Shown here piece by piece: positions 42,544-51,758 of a DNA stretch of 64,000 nucleotides; positions within the stretch are counted from its first letter, which is position 1, and the number at the start of each line of letters is the position of its first letter. The notes under the pieces were generated by a model that saw only the letters and a list, made by a program, of their open reading frames with translations, had not been told where the DNA came from and searched no databases. The DNA comes from Gleimia hominis (lineage in GTDB: Bacteria; Actinomycetota; Actinomycetes; Actinomycetales; Actinomycetaceae). A program made the position numbers and the translations under genes. The DNA is taken from positions 1,178,001-1,242,000 of the forward strand of contig NZ_JASXSX010000001.1 of NCBI RefSeq assembly GCF_032085515.1, given 5' to 3'.

Positions 42544-42595
42544 CAAATGCTAGTTTTGCGTATCGGTATTAAACACTAGTTCTGCGCGTCCGTAA
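42544..42595 (-). repeat. Stop-codon-spanning 26-bp duplication at the end of fadD
   Basis: On the minus strand the last codons and TAG of fadD (GACGCGCAGAACTAGTG) are followed at once by a second, diverged copy GATACGCAAAACTAGCA. The copies occupy 42570-42595 and 42544-42569, a period of 26 bp. Confidence 0.75.
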
Positions 42596-44453
42596 CCGGC
42601 CCACCGTACAGATCGTTGATTTCGTCTTCGAACTGACGCAACACGAGTTCGCGTTTAACTTTCAAAGACGGAGTCAGCAAACCGTTTGCCTGCGTGAAAT
42701 CCGTGGTCAAAATCTTGATCTTGCGGATCGATTCAGCCCGGGACACAGCCTGGTTAGCCCGTTCCACCGCCCGGTTCAACGCGCTTTGCACCTCCGGCTC
42801 ATTCACCGCCTGGCTCAGCGTGAGCGGGGGAAGACCATGGTTCTTCAACCAACCCGGGAGCATTTCCGCATCCAACGTCACCAGTGCACCGATGAACGGG
42901 CGCTTATCGCCCACCACGACCACCTGCGAAATCAGCGGGTGTCCACGCAAACGGTCTTCCAAAATGTTCGGCGCCACGTTCTTCCCACCGGCGGTAACAA
43001 TCAGCTCTTTCAACCGGCCCGTGATCCGCAAGTATCCGTCGCGATCCAGTGAACCGAAGTCGCCGGTGTGGAACCAACCGTCCTCATCTATCGACTCTGC
43101 GGTGCGTTCCGGCAGATTATGGTATCCAGAGAACACGGACGGGCCCTTCACAAGGATCTCCCGGTTTTGTGCGATCCGCACGTTCACAGTGGCAATCGGT
43201 TTGCCAACTGTGCCGATCTTACTTAAATCGGGGGTGTTAACCGCCAGGGGAGCAGTCGTCTCCGTTAAACCGTAGCCTTCTAAAACGGTGACCCCCATGC
43301 CGCGGTAGAAGTGGCCAAGCCGTTCACCGAGCGGCCCACCACCCGAAATGACGTAGTCAACATTGCCACCAAGCAGGTCTCGCAGCTTGCGGTACACGAG
43401 CGCGTCCGCCAGCTGATGCTGAGTCTTTAACACGCGCGAAGGCCCCTCTTCAGTGCTGAGTGCCCGCGAGTACTCGATCGCCGTTTTCGCTGCCCACGAG
43501 AAAGTCGTGTGCTTCAAACCGGTCCCAGCGGTTTGCTGCGCGGAGTTATAAATCTTCTCTAGCACCCGAGGAACCGCCAGTAAGTACGAAGGTCGGAACG
43601 ACTCGAGGTCCGAAAGCAGGTTCTTCGTGTCCGGCGTGTGTCCCAGCACCCCCTCACCGGTAAGCTGGAATACCTCCAAGAACCGCGCGTAAACGTGGGC
43701 GAGTGGGAGGAACAGCAACAGGCGAGACTTAGAATGCTTCGCAATCTGTGGCATCCACTCGTGCCCGTTTAGGCACAGGGACGTGAAGTTAGAGTGCTTC
43801 AACTCCACTCCCTTAGGCTTCCCAGTTGTCCCAGACGTGTAAATAATCGTTGCGGTGTCGTCGATAGTTAGTTCCGACAGGCATTGCATGACGCGTTCTT
43901 GAGGTACGTCCGCAGCGTCTGCCGTTACCCGCAGCATCGCCGAGTTATCGAACGAGAAAATCTTGAGGCCCTCCACGCCACTGGAACGTGCAGCCTGAAC
44001 CAACTGGTACATGACCATCGTTTCAGTGAACACTACTTTAGCGCGTGAATCCTCCAGAATATGCGCAATCTGATCCACCGAAGAAGTCTCGTAAATGGGA
44101 ACAACGACAAGGCCCAAAGACCAGCCCGCGACGTCTAAGAGCGTCCACTCGTAGCGGGTGTGCGACATGATTGCAATCGCGTCCCCGCGCTTGAGTCCCA
44201 TCGCTAAGAGACCGCGCGCCACGGTGTCCACCTCATCAATGAACTCACCGCCCGACACGTTGCGCCACGTGGAACCCATCTGCGACTTCTGTGCCACCAC
44301 CGTGGCCTGCGGATTAGCGCGAACGCGTTCGCGAATTAGGTGCGCGATAGTCTGCTCAGGTTCAACCGTGCGTAAAATCGGCCCGTGCCACTCGACCACG
44401 TCCTGCTGGTCACCTGTGCCACCACTCAAGTTCGCTTCAGTTTCTGCTGTCAT
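42576..44453 (-). CDS. fadD: Long-chain fatty acid-CoA ligase (AMP-forming, FadD15-like)
   Basis: 625 residues from the ATG at 44453, which has GAGGA 9 bases upstream; an in-frame TTG five codons earlier is less likely. AMP-binding motifs are TIIYTSGTTGKPKGVELKH near 210 and EGYGLTETTAP near 392, and GWFHTGDFGSLDRDGYL near 465. It activates fatty acids to acyl-CoA and sits on the cytoplasmic face of the membrane. Its end is duplicated (see 42544). It lies 17 bp downstream of valS on the same strand, so the two may be in one operon. Confidence 0.94.
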   Translation of the reverse strand: MTAETEANLSGGTGDQQDVVEWHGPILRTVEPEQTIAHLIRERVRANPQATVVAQKSQMGSTWRNVSGGEFIDEVDTVARGLLAMGLKRGDAIAIMSHTRYEWTLLDVAGWSLGLVVVPIYETSSVDQIAHILEDSRAKVVFTETMVMYQLVQAARSSGVEGLKIFSFDNSAMLRVTADAADVPQERVMQCLSELTIDDTATIIYTSGTTGKPKGVELKHSNFTSLCLNGHEWMPQIAKHSKSRLLLFLPLAHVYARFLEVFQLTGEGVLGHTPDTKNLLSDLESFRPSYLLAVPRVLEKIYNSAQQTAGTGLKHTTFSWAAKTAIEYSRALSTEEGPSRVLKTQHQLADALVYRKLRDLLGGNVDYVISGGGPLGERLGHFYRGMGVTVLEGYGLTETTAPLAVNTPDLSKIGTVGKPIATVNVRIAQNREILVKGPSVFSGYHNLPERTAESIDEDGWFHTGDFGSLDRDGYLRITGRLKELIVTAGGKNVAPNILEDRLRGHPLISQVVVVGDKRPFIGALVTLDAEMLPGWLKNHGLPPLTLSQAVNEPEVQSALNRAVERANQAVSRAESIRKIKILTTDFTQANGLLTPSLKVKRELVLRQFEDEINDLYGGPVTDAQN

Positions 44454-44470
44454 ATACCCGTTCCTCAAAC

Positions 44471-47143
44471 CTATTTCTTGCGTTTAACCCGAGGTGGGGC
44501 AACGCCCAGTTCGTAATCACTCACCACGATTTCATCGCCCGAGGAAGGTACAACCTCCATCTGACCCTCCACGTGAGTAACTTTAGCGAGATCTTCGCGC
44601 ACTAGCTCAAGTAACTCCACTTGAGCGGTAGGAACCTCAAGAGACACTTTCAGGTACGGTGTGCGCGGGGACACTTTCTTTTCGGACTTGATTCGGCGCA
44701 ACTTAATCAACGCTGCGGACGCGGTGTGCAGCACGTCCGGATCACCATCAACCCCATCTAGCTCAATCAGCGTGGGCCACTGCGCAGTGTGGACGGAACC
44801 AGATCGGTACCACGACCACACCTCTTCTGCGGCGAACGGTAAGAACGGGGCGAACAAACGCACCATCGTATCCACCACAATCGCCAACGCGCACCGCGCC
44901 GAAACTGCCTGCGACGCGTTCCATACGCCGTCGCGGTTGTACGCGCGTTCTTTCACCAGCTCTAAATAATCGTTGCAGAATGTCCAGAAGAACGTTTCCG
45001 ATACCGACAGTGCGCGCGTGTGGTCAAAAGCCTCGAACGCGTCCGTTGCCTGCCGCACAACCTCACGCAGTTGCGCAACTACCGCCCGGTCGATATCTTC
45101 CGTCACGTGCAGCGGGTTGAGGTCTAAATCCGCCCCCTGCCCCATAGTTAACGCGAACTTTGAGGCATTAAGCAGTTTGATCGCTAGCCTACGTCCGATC
45201 TTCATCTGAGCTTCATCAAACGCCGTGTCGGCTCCCAGCCGGGCGGACGCCGCCCAGTAGCGAACCGCGTCGGAACCATGCTTTTCCAGCAGCCCCATGG
45301 GGGTCACCACGTTGCCTTTGGATTTCGACATTTTCTTGCGGTCCGGATCTAAGATCCAGCCCGAAAGCGTGGCGTGCTTCCACGGGAGGGCATCAAATTC
45401 CAGGTGCGCGCGCACCACGGTTGAGAACAACCAAGTGCGAATAATGTCATGCGCCTGCGGACGCACATCCATTGGATAAACCTTTTCGAACAACGCGTCA
45501 TCGTGCAGCCACCCACCTGCAATCTGAGGAGTCAGTGACGACGTTGCCCACGTGTCCATAATGTCTGTTTCCCCGATAAACCCGCCGGCTTGCCCGCGCT
45601 GGTCCTCAGAGAAACCCTCTGGCACATCCACGGTCGGATCCACCGGAAGACGCTCTTCCGCCGGGGTTATCACGTTGTCGTAATCCACTTCCCCATCGGC
45701 ATCCACGCCGTACCACAGGGGGAGGGGCACACCGAAGAATCGTTGCCGGGACACCAACCAGTCTGAGTTCAAACCCTCCACCCAGTTTTGGTAGCGAACC
45801 GACATGTAATCCGGGTGGAACTGGAGTTGCTTCCCGCGGGCAAGCAGTTCCGCGTTCAACGATTCCTCACAGCCGGGTCGCGTGTAGTCGCGCCCACCGT
45901 TGCGGATATACCACTGCCGCGACGTGACAATCTCCAGGGGCTTATCGCCTTTCTCAAAGAAGTTCGTCATCCGCTGCGTCGGTTCCGGTTCACCTTTCAT
46001 TTCCCCGGTTTCCGCCAGGTGCTCCACCACGACTTTCCGGGCGGAGAAAACGGTTTTACCAGCACATTCGGCGTACAGGGCGCGGCCGCCCTCATCGGTA
46101 ATCCAATCGGGCACATCCTGTTTTATCCGCCCGTTGCGTGCTAACACGGGACGGGTAGGCAGGTCCAGTTCGCGCCACCACTGCACGTCGGTGACGTCAC
46201 CGAACGTACAGCACATCGCGATCCCCGCACCCTTGTCCATCTCTGCCGCCGGGTGCGCAAGCACGGGTACCTCAACGTTAAAACCGGGGGAGCGCACAGT
46301 AGACCCAAACAAATCCTGGTACCGCGCGTCATCCGGGTGCGCAATCAAGGCAACACAAGCAGGAAGCAGTTCTGGACGCGTCGTCTCAATCATGACGTCC
46401 GCCCCATCCGGCTTGTGGAACGCTAACGCATGGTAGTGCCCCGGGTACTCGCGCGCCTCCAACTCAGCCTGCGCCACCGCCGTCTGGAACGTCACGTCCC
46501 ACAGTCCCGGTGCCTGCGCCTGATACGCTTCCCCCCGCGCCAAGTTACGCAAAAACGCGGCCTGCGCTACTTTCTGCGCCCGCTTCCCAATTGTCTGGTA
46601 GTTGTGATCCCAATCTACCGACAGGCCAAGCCGTCGCCACAGGGCCTCAAACGACTTCTCATCCTCAACCGTGAGCCGCTCGCACAACTCCACGAAGTTT
46701 TTGCGAGAAATCGGGACTTGGTCGCGGTTTTTAATAGATTTACCCGTCCCACCCTCATGAGGGGGTGTGAAACTCGGATCGTAAGGCAAAGACGGATCGC
46801 ACCGAACCCCGTAGTAATTCTGTACGCGACGCTCCGTAGGAAGGCCGTTGTCATCCCAACCCATGGGGTAAAACACGGACTTACCACGCATGCGCTGGTA
46901 GCGGGCGAGCGTGTCCGTGTGCGTGTAAGAAAAAACGTGGCCCACGTGCAGAGAACCCGACACAGTTGGGGGAGGAGTGTCTATTGAAAACACTTGCGAG
47001 CGGTCCACGTCCTCATTGAACGCATACACATCCGAATCATTCCAACGCGTCGACCACTTTTCTTCTAACCCATCTGCGCTCACCCGATCGGGAACCGTGG
47101 GAGCGGGGAGTGTGCGCTGTATCTTAGATTGTGATGCGGACAT
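44471..47143 (-). CDS. valS: Valyl-tRNA synthetase
   Basis: 890 residues. The class I HVGH motif is H66-H69 in VSGSLHVGHVFSYTHTD, and KKMSKSKGNVV is at 603-613. The editing domain lies between, with METTRPELL-like IETTRPELLPACVALIAHP. This is the shorter ValS type found in Actinobacteria. It begins at an ATG at 47143. It joins the leuS and tRNA genes as part of the translation set. Downstream 17 bp is fadD. Confidence 0.96.
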   Translation of the reverse strand: MSASQSKIQRTLPAPTVPDRVSADGLEEKWSTRWNDSDVYAFNEDVDRSQVFSIDTPPPTVSGSLHVGHVFSYTHTDTLARYQRMRGKSVFYPMGWDDNGLPTERRVQNYYGVRCDPSLPYDPSFTPPHEGGTGKSIKNRDQVPISRKNFVELCERLTVEDEKSFEALWRRLGLSVDWDHNYQTIGKRAQKVAQAAFLRNLARGEAYQAQAPGLWDVTFQTAVAQAELEAREYPGHYHALAFHKPDGADVMIETTRPELLPACVALIAHPDDARYQDLFGSTVRSPGFNVEVPVLAHPAAEMDKGAGIAMCCTFGDVTDVQWWRELDLPTRPVLARNGRIKQDVPDWITDEGGRALYAECAGKTVFSARKVVVEHLAETGEMKGEPEPTQRMTNFFEKGDKPLEIVTSRQWYIRNGGRDYTRPGCEESLNAELLARGKQLQFHPDYMSVRYQNWVEGLNSDWLVSRQRFFGVPLPLWYGVDADGEVDYDNVITPAEERLPVDPTVDVPEGFSEDQRGQAGGFIGETDIMDTWATSSLTPQIAGGWLHDDALFEKVYPMDVRPQAHDIIRTWLFSTVVRAHLEFDALPWKHATLSGWILDPDRKKMSKSKGNVVTPMGLLEKHGSDAVRYWAASARLGADTAFDEAQMKIGRRLAIKLLNASKFALTMGQGADLDLNPLHVTEDIDRAVVAQLREVVRQATDAFEAFDHTRALSVSETFFWTFCNDYLELVKERAYNRDGVWNASQAVSARCALAIVVDTMVRLFAPFLPFAAEEVWSWYRSGSVHTAQWPTLIELDGVDGDPDVLHTASAALIKLRRIKSEKKVSPRTPYLKVSLEVPTAQVELLELVREDLAKVTHVEGQMEVVPSSGDEIVVSDYELGVAPPRVKRKK

Positions 47144-47259
47144 TACCGTGTCGATCTCTTCCTCTACGTCGGGTAAACCTGGTGCGCATACCGCAAAAGG
47201 ATACGCGCTGCCAATCTTACCAACTTTTACCCCCTAGACGCGCAACCGATTTCATCGCG

Positions 47260-47398
47260 CTAATTTCACCGCGTTGTTTTCACAAAGACGCTTTCACAGA
47301 GCCGGATTCAAAGGGCCGCTTCTACAGCGCTAGTTTTATAGCGGCGCTTTCATCGCTTTGTTTTCACAGCGCTTGTTTCAAAGCGCCGTTTTCATCCG
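47260..47398 (-). repeat. Degenerate tandem repeat spanning the trpA stop codon
   Basis: On the minus strand trpA ends ATGAAAACGGCGCTTTGA. Downstream the same pattern (A/GTGAAA followed by CG- and GCG-rich bases and CTTTG) recurs about six times within 120 bp, at intervals of 14-30 bp. The plus strand shows it as TTTCAC/TTTCAT repeats. The units are strongly diverged. Confidence 0.6.
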
Positions 47399-48154
47399 CG
47401 TCACGTACTCTTCCACAGCTTCCTCAAGGTGCTCCGGGTCGGTCTTGCCCACTAGTTCCATTAGTGCTGACCCGACCGCGATCCCGTCTGCCAGTGCCCC
47501 CAGCTGCTGAGCCTGCTCAGGGGTGGTGATGCCCGTCCCCACAACACACGGGATATCGGTATGGGACCTGACTTCCTGAACCATCGCCTCAACATTCTGT
47601 GCGGCATCCGCTTGGATCCCCGCCCCGCCGAGGGAGGCCATGACGTAAATGAAACCTGGCGCGCCTGAGGCAATAGCTTCAATGCGGTTCTTCGACGTTG
47701 GGGCAACCGTTCTGATTAGCGCGATTCCACTAGCCTCACACTGCGGTGCGAACTCCGCGCTTTCCTCCAGAGGAACATCGGGAATCACGAGCCCATCTAC
47801 TCCCACCTCGCGGCACCGATTCAAGAACTGCTGCGTTCCGTAGCAAAATGGGACGTTGGCATAGGTCGACAGTACGATCGGGACGGACACGTCTGCACGC
47901 AGGTCCGCCACGAGGTCCAGGACATCGTCGGTGCTCGTGCCGGATTCGAGCGCTGCTGCGCACGCCCGCTGCATGATTGGCCCCTCGGCAGTCGGGTCGG
48001 AAAACGGAACGGCTACCTGCACCGCATCCGCGCCCGCCGCCACGGCAGCACGAACCACGCGGTGCGTGTCCTCAAGGGAAGGATATCCGGCCGTCACGCA
48101 CGGCACGAACGCTTTCCCGTGGTCAAACGCTGTTTTAATACGAGTGTTATTCAT
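47378..48154 (-). CDS. trpA: Tryptophan synthase alpha subunit with altered catalytic residues
   Basis: 258 residues, normal length for TrpA. The fold markers are present: FVPCVTAGYPS at 16-26, VDGLVIPDVPLEES near 128, and GTGITTPEQ with a phosphate-binding GSA near 235. The key loop reads DAVQVAVPFSDPTAEGP at 43-59, where the normal sequence is D-A-x-E-x-G-x-P-F-S-D-P-x-x-D-G-P. So the general acid Glu49 is Gln46 here, and Asp60 is Glu57. The Thr183 of loop 6 is Ala (GFIYVMASLGGAG), while the Tyr175 equivalent is kept. The enzyme normally cleaves indole-glycerol phosphate to indole; this copy looks inactive or altered. It overlaps trpB by 8 bases. No other trp genes are in the window. Confidence 0.9.
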   Translation of the reverse strand: MNNTRIKTAFDHGKAFVPCVTAGYPSLEDTHRVVRAAVAAGADAVQVAVPFSDPTAEGPIMQRACAAALESGTSTDDVLDLVADLRADVSVPIVLSTYANVPFCYGTQQFLNRCREVGVDGLVIPDVPLEESAEFAPQCEASGIALIRTVAPTSKNRIEAIASGAPGFIYVMASLGGAGIQADAAQNVEAMVQEVRSHTDIPCVVGTGITTPEQAQQLGALADGIAVGSALMELVGKTDPEHLEEAVEEYVTRMKTAL

Positions 48155-49337
48155 GGATATCCTCCCCGCGGTAACGAGCGATCGCCGCCACGTCCTTGTC
48201 GCCGCGGCCCGACAGGTTAATCACAATAATCTGATCTCGTTCCATCGTGGGAGCGAGTTTCATTCCATACGCGACCGCGTGCGCGGACTCAATCGCGGGA
48301 ATAATGCCCTCGACGCGTGACAAGTACTCAAATGCCGCCACCGCGTCCTCATCCCCCACAGGCACGTACTCGGCCCGACCCACATCCTTTAGGTACGCGT
48401 GTTCCGGCCCCGCCCCGGGGTAATCCAACCCCGCGGAAATGGAGTAAACCGGGCGGATCTGGCCGGCGGAATCCTGGCAGAAATACGATTTCATGCCGTG
48501 AAAAATCCCCACCGACCCCGTGGTCAAAGTAGCCGCGGTATCGGGCGAATCAACACCGCGACCCGCGCCCTCACAACCAATTAGGCGCACACTCGGATCA
48601 GAAATGAAATGATAAAACGCGCCAATCGCGTTGGAGCCCCCACCGAAACACGCCAGCACCGCGTCTGGCAAACACCCTTCGGCCGCGAAAAGCTGCGCCT
48701 TAATTTCGCGCGAAATCACCGCTTGGAAATCGCGCACCATGGTTGGGAACGGGTGCGGCCCCATCACAGAGCCTAAGCAATAGTGCGTATCTTCCAGGTT
48801 CGCGACCCATTCTTGCATGGTCGCAGACACGGCATCTTTCAACGTTGCGGTACCCGCAGTTACGGGCACCACGCGCGCGCCCAAAAGCCGCATGCGATAC
48901 ACGTTCAAAGCTTGTCGCCGCGTGTCCTGTTCGCCCATGTAAATAACGCAGTCCATACCGAACAGGGCCGCTGCCGTAGCGGTCGCGACCCCGTGCTGAC
49001 CCGCCCCAGTTTCTGCAATCAAACGAGTTTTCCCCATTTTCTTCGCAAGTAACGCCTGTCCGAGCACGTTGTTGATTTTGTGCGCCCCAGTGTGGTTCAG
49101 GTCTTCGCGTTTCAAATAAATCTTTGCCCCACCCAGTTCCCGCGTGAGGTTACGCGCAAAGTACAGCCGGGACGGGCGGCCCGCGTAATCATCCAACAGT
49201 GCTTTCAGCTCCGCGTTGAATCCGGGGTCATCTTTGTAATAGTTGTATGCCTGCTCGAGTTCGGTGACGGCATTCATGAGGGCCTCTGGGATGTATTGGC
49301 CTCCGTGAATGCCAAAACGTCCAGTTGTAGTAGTCAT
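48147..49337 (-). CDS. trpB: Tryptophan synthase beta subunit
   Basis: 396 residues, TrpB1 type. The PLP lysine K87 lies in NHTGAHKINN, E109 in AETGAGQHGVA, and GGGSNAIG near 232 holds the cofactor phosphate. ISAGLDYPGAGPEH near 300 has the Asp that closes on indole, and SGRGDKD is near the C-terminus. All expected catalytic residues are present. TrpB condenses indole with serine, so with an impaired TrpA it could serve as an indole salvage enzyme. The ATG at 49337 is preceded by AAAGGA. The upstream 690 bp holds no trp gene. Confidence 0.95.
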   Translation of the reverse strand: MTTTTGRFGIHGGQYIPEALMNAVTELEQAYNYYKDDPGFNAELKALLDDYAGRPSRLYFARNLTRELGGAKIYLKREDLNHTGAHKINNVLGQALLAKKMGKTRLIAETGAGQHGVATATAAALFGMDCVIYMGEQDTRRQALNVYRMRLLGARVVPVTAGTATLKDAVSATMQEWVANLEDTHYCLGSVMGPHPFPTMVRDFQAVISREIKAQLFAAEGCLPDAVLACFGGGSNAIGAFYHFISDPSVRLIGCEGAGRGVDSPDTAATLTTGSVGIFHGMKSYFCQDSAGQIRPVYSISAGLDYPGAGPEHAYLKDVGRAEYVPVGDEDAVAAFEYLSRVEGIIPAIESAHAVAYGMKLAPTMERDQIIVINLSGRGDKDVAAIARYRGEDIHE

Positions 49338-50029
49338 TCGTTTTCCTTTGGCGTGTAGTTTTAAGCGTGCTGTACAGACGCGTGTGTTAAGTACAGGTGT
49401 TCTTAGTGCAGTTGGCGATATTCACCGGGTGCACTGCCATTTAGGTTCGCAATCATTTTCCGCTGAGGATACGTGCTTTAGCACCAGTTTTTAGCGCAAT
49501 CCATGCTTGGGTGTGCGGACATGTAAGTGCTGCAGAAAGCCTTGCGGAAAAGCTGCGAGGAAAAGATTAAAGTTTGAAGAAGATTCTGAATGCGTGCTTA
49601 CCCACGCCAGCGGGCAGCAGCATTAAAGGAACTGCTACGCCATCGCCACTGAAATTCAAACTTACGCATGCTTTAACTGTACGGGGTGAAATGAAGCCGC
49701 GTTACCCCTGTTTCAAAACTTGAGACGTCAAGTGGGGCAGTGGTGAGACACGAGGTGCTGCCTGCATCCTTGCAAACAGCACCCCAATGTGCACAAGTGC
49801 CTCTATTCCTCCAACTCGGCGTATTCCTCCAACTCGGCGTATTCCTCCAACTCGGCGTATTCCCCAACTGGCGGGCGCATTTACCCGACTCAGTGCCCGC
49901 ATTTACCCGAGTACAGGGCCGGGGTATCTAAGCTAGCGGCCGGGCCTATCCACGTTTCTGGTTGGGCAGAGCCAAGTTCGCGGCTCTATCTGACTTCGCG
50001 ACCGGGCCTACCTGGGGGAGCGGGGTTGT
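49338..50029. other. Long gap between trpB and proC
   Basis: 692 bp with no convincing gene. The trpB end should hold the trpB promoter; no T-box or clear attenuator is visible. The proC end holds repeats: 18-bp units at 49804-49875, a repeat of CGCATTTACCCGA at 49877 and 49899, and a diverged pair built on GCCGGGCCTA / GACCGGGCCTA at about 49939 and 49999. Confidence 0.6.
49804..49875. repeat. 18-bp tandem repeat, three exact copies plus a diverged fourth
   Basis: TATTCCTCCAACTCGGCG occurs at 49804-49821, 49822-49839 and 49840-49857, and a diverged copy ends at 49875. Confidence 0.95.
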
Positions 50030-50040
50030 TTACCCGAGTT
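49876..50040 (-). repeat. Repeats built from the proC stop-codon context
   Basis: proC ends on the minus strand with CTCGGGTAAACAAC (about 50040-50027). The same CTCGGGTAAATG or GTCGGGTAAATG string recurs near 49910 and 49888. A second pair (TAGGCCCGGTCGCGAAGTCAGATAG and its diverged match) lies between, near 50010 and 49945. Confidence 0.65.
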
Positions 50041-50833
50041 CGTTGTCGCGTTTTACCGCGGCGTCGACTGCTTTCACCAGCGCCGGTGCCAACCCAGCTT
50101 CTTGCGCTGCCAGCAATCCGGCGACGGTGGTGCCACCGGGGGAGGACACACGATCCATCAAGTTCGCCGGAATTTGCCCTTCCTGCAATTCTGCCTGCAC
50201 GAGCGCTGCAGAACCCAGCATTGCCTGCGCCACGATCCGAGTAGCTGCGTCTTTAGTCAACCCGTGTTTAACGCCGGCGCGGGCCAGGGCGTCGACGATT
50301 GCGTACAGCCAGCACGGCGAACACCCCGCGAGCGCAGCAAAGGCCGCGAACTGGCTTTCTTCCACCACCATCGTCTCACCCACGGCACCCATTAGTTCTT
50401 CCGCCTTCGCAACCTGTTCGTCACCCGCGTGTTTACCAGCAGCAATCCCCGTCATGGACTGCCCGATTTGCGCGTTCACGTTAGGCATTACGCGAACCAC
50501 CGGCACGTTACCCACGTGGTCTTCAATGGTGCTGGTTTTGATTCCCGCTGCCAGTGAAATAACTGTTTTTTCGCTCGTGAGGGACTTCGCAATCTCGTCT
50601 GCTACCGCGGTGATCCCCGCGGGTTTTACTCCCAGGACAATGAGGTCGCACGTCTTTGCCAACTCGCTGTTTGATTTGGCCACGTGAGCGCCAATGCGTT
50701 TCGCTAGCGCGGGAGCACTCTTCCCGGATCGGTCGGTGAGCCATACGTCTTCGCCAGATACCGTGCCAGACTGTACGGCTCCAGAAGCGATAGCACCAAC
50801 CATGTTGCCGCTGCCAATAAACCCGATGCGCAT
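50030..50833 (-). CDS. proC: Pyrroline-5-carboxylate reductase
   Basis: 267 residues from the ATG at 50833, which has AAGGAG 6 bases upstream; the open extension further up lacks support. The start MRIGFIGSGNMVGAIASG is the NADPH-binding Rossmann loop of ProC. The family signature is RVMPNVNAQIGQSMTGIAAG near 127-146, and SSPGGTTVAGLLA near 236-248 forms the dimer active site. It makes proline from P5C. The stop context is repeated downstream (see 49876). Confidence 0.95.
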   Translation of the reverse strand: MRIGFIGSGNMVGAIASGAVQSGTVSGEDVWLTDRSGKSAPALAKRIGAHVAKSNSELAKTCDLIVLGVKPAGITAVADEIAKSLTSEKTVISLAAGIKTSTIEDHVGNVPVVRVMPNVNAQIGQSMTGIAAGKHAGDEQVAKAEELMGAVGETMVVEESQFAAFAALAGCSPCWLYAIVDALARAGVKHGLTKDAATRIVAQAMLGSAALVQAELQEGQIPANLMDRVSSPGGTTVAGLLAAQEAGLAPALVKAVDAAVKRDNELG

Positions 50834-50948
50834 GTGTGTCTCCTTACCTGTGGACGAATGATTTACACAGTTTCGATACAAAATACTCTATCCACAACCT
50901 GATGGTGAGGCGCGTGCAAACAATCGTCAGAACCGCAGAATATGAACT

Positions 50949-51758
50949 ATGGACTACGATCCTTCGAAACTAGCGCAACTGCGTGAACGCGTTTACGCCC
51001 GGCACCGTGAGGGCGCGGATCTGGCGGCTTCGCACGCTGCGCAGCGTCCCCTGCTGCGGTTCCTCCCGTCGCCACTGGCGGTAATCGCGCTCGTTACAGT
51101 ACTGTGTATCGCACTCGTGCTCGTGTTCGTAACCGGTGGGTTCAGTCAATGTTCACGTGCAGACGGTGATGCGGACGGTGCGCCGACCAGCGGTAAGAAC
51201 GCCGATTCGAGCGGGCAAACCGATAGTGATCAATCACAGGCATCGGGGCCGGCGGCGCAAGCTTCAGCTCAGAGCTCAGAACCAGGCGTGGGGCCAAACG
51301 GGTCGGCGTCCGGCACAATGGTCGTGCAAGTATCGGGCGCGGTGAAAACCCCAAAAGTGGTGAAAATTCCAGCTGGTAGCCGCGGAGTTGATGCCGTCGA
51401 TGCAGCCGGTGGGCTTGCAGAAAAAGCCGACCTGAGCTCAGTCAACCTAGCTAAACCCCTAAGTGATGGCGAGCACTTGCACGTAGCGAAAGTTGGGGAA
51501 GCGCCTCCAGCTGCGGCGGCGGCCGGATCGGAAAATGCCTCTGCCGGTCCAACCGGGAACGGGGGAGCGGGATGCGTGAACCTTCAGCAGGCCGATGAGG
51601 CTACCTTGCAAACCCTCAACGGGGTTGGGCCAGCACTGGCTAAACGCATCCTTGACTACCGGGCGTCGAACCCGTTGCGCTCACCGGAGGACCTACAGAA
51701 CGTGAGCGGGATTGGACCAAAAAAGTTTGAATCCCTCAAGGAACAGTTGTGTCCGTAA
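50949..51758 (+). CDS. comEA: Competence protein ComEA (DNA receptor)
   Basis: 269 residues. One membrane anchor lies at about 40-62 (PLAVIALVTVLCIALVLVFVT). A Ser/Gly/Ala-rich spacer (66-115) leads to a SLBB domain (VQVSGAVKTPKVVKIP near 117-132). The C-terminal helix-hairpin-helix region has LQTLNGVGPALAKRILDYR near 218-236 and LQNVSGIGPKKFESLKE near 248. It binds dsDNA at the cell surface for uptake. The gene overlaps comEC by 10 bases, so both are expressed together. Confidence 0.93.
   Translation: MDYDPSKLAQLRERVYARHREGADLAASHAAQRPLLRFLPSPLAVIALVTVLCIALVLVFVTGGFSQCSRADGDADGAPTSGKNADSSGQTDSDQSQASGPAAQASAQSSEPGVGPNGSASGTMVVQVSGAVKTPKVVKIPAGSRGVDAVDAAGGLAEKADLSSVNLAKPLSDGEHLHVAKVGEAPPAAAAAGSENASAGPTGNGGAGCVNLQQADEATLQTLNGVGPALAKRILDYRASNPLRSPEDLQNVSGIGPKKFESLKEQLCP

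Noticed and set aside
49478..49504. Tiny frame with one Trp codon (MDCAKNWC) upstream of trpB, a possible attenuator leader peptide
   Set aside because: No ribosome binding site, only one Trp codon, and no convincing terminator/antiterminator pair.
49673..49902. Minus-strand frames with NTPSWR repeats
   Set aside because: The repeated peptide is just the translation of the 18-bp array; no start signal.
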